64,000 nt of DNA from Arthrobacter sp. 9V. Its GTDB lineage: Bacteria; Actinomycetota; Actinomycetes; Actinomycetales; Micrococcaceae. Location: positions 852,387-916,386 of the forward strand of contig NZ_LR732912.1 of NCBI RefSeq assembly GCF_902506065.1, in the 5' to 3' direction. The notes beneath the pieces were generated by a model. That model ran no database searches. It saw only the letters and a program-made list of their open reading frames with translations, and was not told the origin of the DNA. The translations under genes and the position numbers were made by a program. Below are positions 60,265 through 64,000 of this stretch, piece by piece (positions within the stretch are counted from its first letter, which is position 1; each line of letters begins with the position of its first letter).

Positions 60265-61937
60265 GAGATGTTCTCCTTTGACGCGGTTCCTGCGGGGTGT
60301 TCCGAACGTTTGGCCAGCAGCTCGTCATAGGCGCGGACCGACGGCAGGGGCCGGCTATCAGGTGGCAGCCCGGCGATGACGGCGACGGGGTCCATGAGGC
60401 GGCGCTGGGTGAGACTGACAACCCGTTGCACCTTCTCTTCAGCATGAACACCGGGATGACGGTCCGAACTGGCCCCACCCCGGCAGGATGTCGTGGCGTG
60501 TCTGCGGGCTTCGACCGCGACGACGTCGGCGCTGACCGCGCCCACTACGAGGGCCGCGGTGATGCCTGCGTGGATGTCGCAGGCGTCCATGGACCGGTGG
60601 AGGAGCAGGACGTCGATGAGTTCACGGGTCCCGTCGGCGTCGCCGTTGACCCGGCGGGAGGCGGCCCAGAATGCCTCGTGCGCGCTGCTGAACGTCCCGG
60701 ACTCTCTCGCCCGGGCCAAAGCGGTGGAGCCTGGAAGGGCGCCGGGCTTGGTTTTGAGGACCTCGAGATAGTGGTCCAGCTGGACCGACTGTCCGGACCG
60801 GGCGGCGAGCCGCTGATGCCTGGCGACCACGGTGCGGCCATCGAACACCACGACCTCGGACGCCCGCAATGAGACCCGGACTCTCCGGCCGATGAACCGG
60901 GCCGGGACGGAATACTTCACCATCCGGACGGTGACCATCGAGGACCTGTCGACCCTCGGGTTCAGCGCCAGACCCGGATCAAATTCCTCTGCCGGCAACC
61001 TGGCCAGGAACGGCCGTTCGATCTCGAAGTCCTGGCCTATGGTGCGGATCCTGTCATTGATCCTCCTGTCCTCGTCCTGGGCTTCCCATTTGCGGATCCG
61101 GTCGTTGAGCTCGTCCAGGGAGTCAGCAACCGGCATCGGTGAAAGCCGGTTGCGGCGGAACCAGCCCACCTCACCTTCAACGCCGCCCTTTTCGTGGGCC
61201 CCGGCGATGCCGGGCTGGCAATAGAAGGGGTCGAAGCCGTAGTGGGAACGGAACAACACCCATCTGTCGTTCTCCCGGCGCTGCCGGCCCTGACCGAACA
61301 CCACAGCGGTGACAGCACTGGTGAGGTTGTCATAGCGGATGTGTTTAGTCGGGATGCCGCCCAGAACCTTGAAGGCCTCGATGTGCCCTTCAAGGAAGGC
61401 CTCCTGGGCCTGGGTCGGGTAGATCCGATGGATGGCCCTGCCCGAATACGATAACCGGAAAATGAACAGGTGACACTTCGTCTTCACCCCGTTCAGCACG
61501 ACATAGACCTCGCCGAAGTCCACCTCAGCCTCAGCACCCGGAGCGTGTTCCTGAGGAACGAACACCTCAACCCGGCGGCCGGCCTCCACATCAATCTGGG
61601 CCCGACGGACCCTTACGTAATCACGGACCGTCGAATACGACAGCTCCTGCGCTCCGTGCTCTTCTATGAGCCGGGCCAAAATCCTGCGTGCAGTATGGCG
61701 CTGCTTCCGCGGCGCCGTCGTGTCCTCGATCAGCATCGCATCGATCGCGCCCTTAAAAGGCTCCAGCCTCCAGGACACGCCTTGCCTCTGTTTACGCTCC
61801 GGAGGGGCAGCCGAATCCAGTGCCTGCCTTACCGTTCGCCTGTGAACCCCGTACCGGACCGCCAACGCACGAACCGACAGGCCCTCAACCCGGGCGTCCC
61901 TTCGAATCCGCGCGAACAACTCCACTCTCGACTCCAT
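60261..61937 (-). CDS. istA: IstA: DDE transposase of the IS21-family element
   Basis: The 558-residue protein has an N-terminal helix-turn-helix (VEGLSVRALAVRYGVHRRTVRQAL), an RNase H-like catalytic core with the DDE residues in GAEAEVDFGEVYVVL (Asp), HIRYDNLTSAV (Asp) and HEKGGVEGEVGWFRRN (Glu), and a C-terminal beta-domain. ATG 61937 (MESRVELFARIRRD) is chosen because the usual IstA N-terminus begins there; a frame open to 61997 reaches into the terminal repeats. No frameshift is seen, so the element may still be able to transpose. Confidence 0.94.
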   Translation of the reverse strand: MESRVELFARIRRDARVEGLSVRALAVRYGVHRRTVRQALDSAAPPERKQRQGVSWRLEPFKGAIDAMLIEDTTAPRKQRHTARRILARLIEEHGAQELSYSTVRDYVRVRRAQIDVEAGRRVEVFVPQEHAPGAEAEVDFGEVYVVLNGVKTKCHLFIFRLSYSGRAIHRIYPTQAQEAFLEGHIEAFKVLGGIPTKHIRYDNLTSAVTAVVFGQGRQRRENDRWVLFRSHYGFDPFYCQPGIAGAHEKGGVEGEVGWFRRNRLSPMPVADSLDELNDRIRKWEAQDEDRRINDRIRTIGQDFEIERPFLARLPAEEFDPGLALNPRVDRSSMVTVRMVKYSVPARFIGRRVRVSLRASEVVVFDGRTVVARHQRLAARSGQSVQLDHYLEVLKTKPGALPGSTALARARESGTFSSAHEAFWAASRRVNGDADGTRELIDVLLLHRSMDACDIHAGITAALVVGAVSADVVAVEARRHATTSCRGGASSDRHPGVHAEEKVQRVVSLTQRRLMDPVAVIAGLPPDSRPLPSVRAYDELLAKRSEHPAGTASKENIS

Positions 61938-61989
61938 CCAGACCAGCCTTCCGCCGCATCCATCCAGTGATGAATCCAACGTTGAAGGT

Positions 61990-62083
61990 GGGGCCACAAA
62001 TAACCGCCACAGGTGCCCGGCGAGTCATGAAGGGGGGCCAGAAATAACCGTCCTGCCGGGGCCATATAAACCTGTCACAGCCA
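61990..62083 (-). repeat. Right terminal region of the IS21-family element
   Basis: Three cores reading TGGCCCC on the minus strand lie at 61990-61996, 62034-62040 and 62058-62064; the outer two are 24 bp apart like the pair at the left end. The two inner copies share CCA.AAATAACCG next to the core. The element ends CA at 62083. Confidence 0.8.
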
Positions 62084-62089
62084 CCCGTC
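62084..62089 (+). repeat. Right copy of the 6-bp target-site duplication
   Basis: CCCGTC follows the element end directly and matches 58174-58179. Both copies lie in the coding frame of the split membrane-protein gene. Confidence 0.82.
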
Positions 62090-62244
62090 AGTATGAAACG
62101 CGTAGGACCTGTCCATGCCAGGTGGTTGGCCCCAATGAAAAAGAGGGCCAGCCCAACCAGGAACGCAAGCAAGGCCGTGACCGCAAGCCCGACGGCCCAA
62201 CCCTTTCTTGCTGAAAAACGGCGTACTTGCGCAAATGAAATCAC
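62084..62244 (-). pseudogene. N-terminal part of the split membrane-protein gene
   Basis: From GTG 62244 the frame encodes ISFAQVRRFSARKGWAV, a first helix GLAVTALLAFLVGLALFFIG and WTGPTRFILT, up to the element border. The 161 nt here plus 1,018 nt from 58173 down to 57156 give 1,179 nt, exactly 393 codons, with the junction codon GGA (Gly) shared between the pieces. The rejoined sequence runs FILTGFVGPLTASLS. The start has only a weak TTAGG upstream. The rest of the frame beyond 62083 reads into the element and is meaningless. Confidence 0.82.
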
Positions 62245-62368
62245 GTATTGCCTAACTTTTTGGCGGAAACCGCCCCCAATGGATCTCCCGCCAAACGGCA
62301 GTGGTTCACATGCTAGCTGGGACCGGCACACCTTTTCTCGCCGGGAACACCATCTATATCCTTGATAG

Positions 62369-63832
62369 ATGAGTGAAGTCGCGCATTCCACTGTCACATT
62401 TGAGGGCCGCTTCGCCCGGGAGCTCCCGGAGCTAGCAATTCCTTGGCGTGCGGAGGAAGCCCCGGATCCGCAGTTGCTGGTGCTCAACCAGCCACTCGCC
62501 GTCGAGCTGGGTTTTGATCCTGATTTTCTTCGAAGCCCGGAGGGCGTACGGCTGTTGATCGGCAATGCCGTTCCGGAGGAGGCGACTCCCGTAGCCCAAG
62601 GGTATTCGGGTCATCAGTTTGGTTTTTATTCTCCGCGTTTGGGGGATGGGCGCGCCCTTTTGATGGGTGAGGTTGAAGGCTCGGACGGCAGTCTCCGCGA
62701 TTTCCACCTCAAGGGTTCGGGACGGACGCCGTTTGCGCGGAACGGCGATGGCTTGGCCGCGGTTGGTCCCATGATGCGCGAGTACATCGTGAGCGAGTCC
62801 ATGCATGCGCTGAACATTCCCACCACCAGGTCCCTTGCGGTTGTGGCTACAGGGCGGCAGGTTCAGCGGGAGACTCTCCTGCCGGGGGCTGTTCTGACCC
62901 GGGTGGCCAGCAGTCACCTTCGGGTGGGCAGTTTCCAATATGCCAGGGCCAGCAATGACATGGATCTGCTCCGTCGCTTGGCTGATCATGCGATCCAACG
63001 CCACCACCCGTCGTCGGCCGCTGAAAGCAACCCTTACCTCGCCCTCCTCAAGAGCGTCATTTCAGTCCAGGCGAAACTTCTGGCTCAGTGGATGCTGGTT
63101 GGGTTCGTGCATGGCGTGATGAACACGGACAACATGACGGTCTCCGGCGAGACCATCGATTACGGTCCGTGCGCTTTCATGGAGGGTTTCGATCCCGTGG
63201 CGGTGTACAGCTCCATTGATGAGATGGGACGCTACGCCTACCGTAACCAGCCGGTGATTGCGGAGTGGAACCTGGCCCGCTTTGCCGAATCAATCGCGGC
63301 GCTGATCCATGAGGACGAGGAGCAGGCGGTGGCCTTGGCCGTTGAGGCGCTCAATGGATTCCGCAAGGAATACAGCGCCACGTGGTTTGACGGCATGAAG
63401 GCCAAACTTGGGCTGCCTGAGGGAATTGACGACGCCGTTGCCTCACCGTTGGTGGATGAGCTCCTCCAGTTGGTGCAGGAGACGCGCGCGGACTACACCT
63501 CGTTCTTCAGGAGCCTCAGCAAAGCGGCCCGCGGGGACGTAGAGCCTGCACGCCGCCAGATCCTGGACCTGGCAGCGTTCGATGCATGGCTGGAACGGTG
63601 GCGGGAAACCAGCCCGAACGCCGATGCCATGGACCGGGTCAACCCGATCTACATTCCGCGCAATCATTTGGTGGAGGAAGCTCTCGCTGCCGCAACTGAA
63701 GGGGACACCGGCCCCACCGAACAGTTGCTGGTAGCGGTCTCGGACCCGTTCAACGAGCGTCCGGGTTTGGGGAAGTACGCCGAACCTGCGCCGGAGAGCT
63801 TCGGCCCGTACCGGACTTTCTGCGGTACCTAG
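62369..63832 (+). CDS. selO: SelO-family protein adenylyltransferase (YdiU/UPF0061)
   Basis: The 487-residue protein has the SelO core: [45 protein letters not shown] with the ATP-binding Lys, [21 protein letters not shown], and [24 protein letters not shown] with metal-binding Asn and Asp. Bacterial SelO transfers AMP to proteins, affecting redox homeostasis. The E. coli protein ends in a C-terminal Cys that forms a disulfide; here the last residues are RTFCGT, keeping a Cys near the end. ATG 62369 lies 125 bp from the divergent start of the split membrane-protein gene. A hairpin follows. Confidence 0.93.
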   Translation: MSEVAHSTVTFEGRFARELPELAIPWRAEEAPDPQLLVLNQPLAVELGFDPDFLRSPEGVRLLIGNAVPEEATPVAQGYSGHQFGFYSPRLGDGRALLMGEVEGSDGSLRDFHLKGSGRTPFARNGDGLAAVGPMMREYIVSESMHALNIPTTRSLAVVATGRQVQRETLLPGAVLTRVASSHLRVGSFQYARASNDMDLLRRLADHAIQRHHPSSAAESNPYLALLKSVISVQAKLLAQWMLVGFVHGVMNTDNMTVSGETIDYGPCAFMEGFDPVAVYSSIDEMGRYAYRNQPVIAEWNLARFAESIAALIHEDEEQAVALAVEALNGFRKEYSATWFDGMKAKLGLPEGIDDAVASPLVDELLQLVQETRADYTSFFRSLSKAARGDVEPARRQILDLAAFDAWLERWRETSPNADAMDRVNPIYIPRNHLVEEALAAATEGDTGPTEQLLVAVSDPFNERPGLGKYAEPAPESFGPYRTFCGT

Positions 63833-63838
63833 GGCTGC

Positions 63839-63875
63839 CAGGGGCAAGCGAGCCGAACTGCCTCACTTGCCCCTG
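63839..63875. terminator. Hairpin between selO and the convergent partial gene
   Basis: CAGGGGCAAGCGAG (from 63839) pairs with CTCACTTGCCCCTG (to 63875) with one G-T pair, loop about 9 nt. No T-tract. It starts 6 bp after the selO stop. Confidence 0.7.
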
Positions 63876-63893
63876 AATCAATGCTCTTGTGCT

Positions 63894-64000
63894 CTAGCTC
63901 CAGACTGCCCGAACCACCATGTCTGCACCTGCAGCCAAATGATTGCCTGTGTGTCCTGCATCCAGAACGCACACGTCTTCCGTGCCGGACGCAGCAGTTG
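63894..64000 (-). CDS. 3' end of an unidentified minus-strand gene (partial)
   Basis: On the minus strand one frame is open from the window edge to a TAG at 63894-63896. It encodes TAASGTEDVCVLDAGHTGNH followed by LAAGADMVVRAVWS. The codon use is like the neighbours, and the hairpin at 63839 suits a convergent end. The 35 residues do not allow a family assignment. Confidence 0.45.
   Translation of the reverse strand, partial: TAASGTEDVCVLDAGHTGNHLAAGADMVVRAVWS

Larger units (their letters stand above)
58180..62083 (-). mobile_element. IS21-family element carrying mscL and a small passenger gene
   Basis: A 3,904-bp unit starts TGATTGTGTCA and ends, read inward on the other strand, TGGCTGTGACA. 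The outer 26 bp of both ends agree at about 19 positions and share GGCCCC at the same offset; a second TGGCCCC lies 24 bp further in at each end. It is flanked by CCCGTC direct repeats. Inside are istA and istB in the usual overlap, plus mscL and a 73-codon gene that are not transposition functions. Typical IS21 members are about 2-2.5 kb, so some 1 kb is cargo. Precise excision rejoins the host membrane-protein gene in frame. Confidence 0.9.

Noticed and set aside
1..64000. rRNA, tRNA or replication origin
   Set aside because: No tRNA cloverleaf, rRNA segment, DnaA-box cluster or dnaA-like gene was seen.

Overview
The window looks like chromosomal DNA of a high-GC Gram-positive actinobacterium of the Arthrobacter/Paenarthrobacter group (Micrococcaceae). 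This rests on codon use, frequent GTG/TTG starts, four-base start/stop overlaps, a Gram-positive style phenylacetate (paa) gene set with a TetR-type regulator, and a large set of secreted proteins carrying GISTGW/NRDAMAAF repeats. The assignment is inferred from gene content; no rRNA or tRNA gene was seen.

Layout. 1-1.2 kb: end of an unknown gene and a secreted SGNH hydrolase. 1.3-7.5 kb: a sugar uptake and keto-sugar operon in the order LacI regulator, binding protein, two permeases, ThuA, Gfo/Idh/MocA oxidoreductase. It matches rhizobial thuR-EFG-AB but has no ATPase gene. Two tandem 12-bp palindromes lie before the regulator and again before the transporter. 7.6-9.5 kb: a tandem repeat, a tyrosine phosphatase and a GT2 glycosyltransferase. 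9.6-13.9 kb: two tandem paralogous exoproteins with SLH-like repeats. 14-18.8 kb: paaZ, convergent to a paaI-paaK-paaR operon. 18.9-32.4 kb: a signalling block (GNAT, GGDEF-EAL, TPR protein, histidine kinase with a degenerate receiver, STAS-like protein, GGDEF response regulator, hybrid kinase with HPt), an S9 peptidase and a methyltransferase. It also holds a 56-residue secreted peptide gene with a duplicated IGWWPN motif. 32.6-36.9 kb: cell-envelope genes (VanZ, signal peptidase I, LCP protein, LysM protein, low-molecular-weight phosphatase). 37-42 kb: paaABCDE plus a paaG-like hydratase/isomerase. 42-55.9 kb: an exoprotein block (two PQQ-propeller-like lipoproteins, small lipoprotein, GH18 protein, membrane glycosyltransferase, and three SLH-like proteins with anchor-L, CAP and HNH domains). 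56-57.1 kb: a GAF-ANTAR regulator and a small coupled gene. 57.2-62.2 kb: a membrane-protein gene split by an insertion element. 62.4-63.8 kb: selO, then the end of a minus-strand gene.

How the genes work together. The paa genes cover activation of phenylacetate (PaaK), ring epoxidation (PaaABCDE), isomerisation (PaaG-like), ring cleavage and aldehyde oxidation (PaaZ) and thioesterase rescue (PaaI). The lower beta-oxidation genes are not in the window. Three similar 22-bp palindromes overlap the promoters of paaZ, paaI-K-R and paaA, which suggests one TetR-controlled regulon split by about 18 kb of unrelated DNA.

Main novelty. An IS21-family element of 3,904 bp (58180-62083) has matching ends, a 6-bp target duplication, and istA/istB. 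It also carries a mechanosensitive channel gene (mscL) and a small unknown gene as passengers. Removing the element and one copy of the duplication restores a 393-codon frame for the disrupted membrane protein. The second highlight is the small secreted IGWWPN-repeat peptide gene at 22183-22353.
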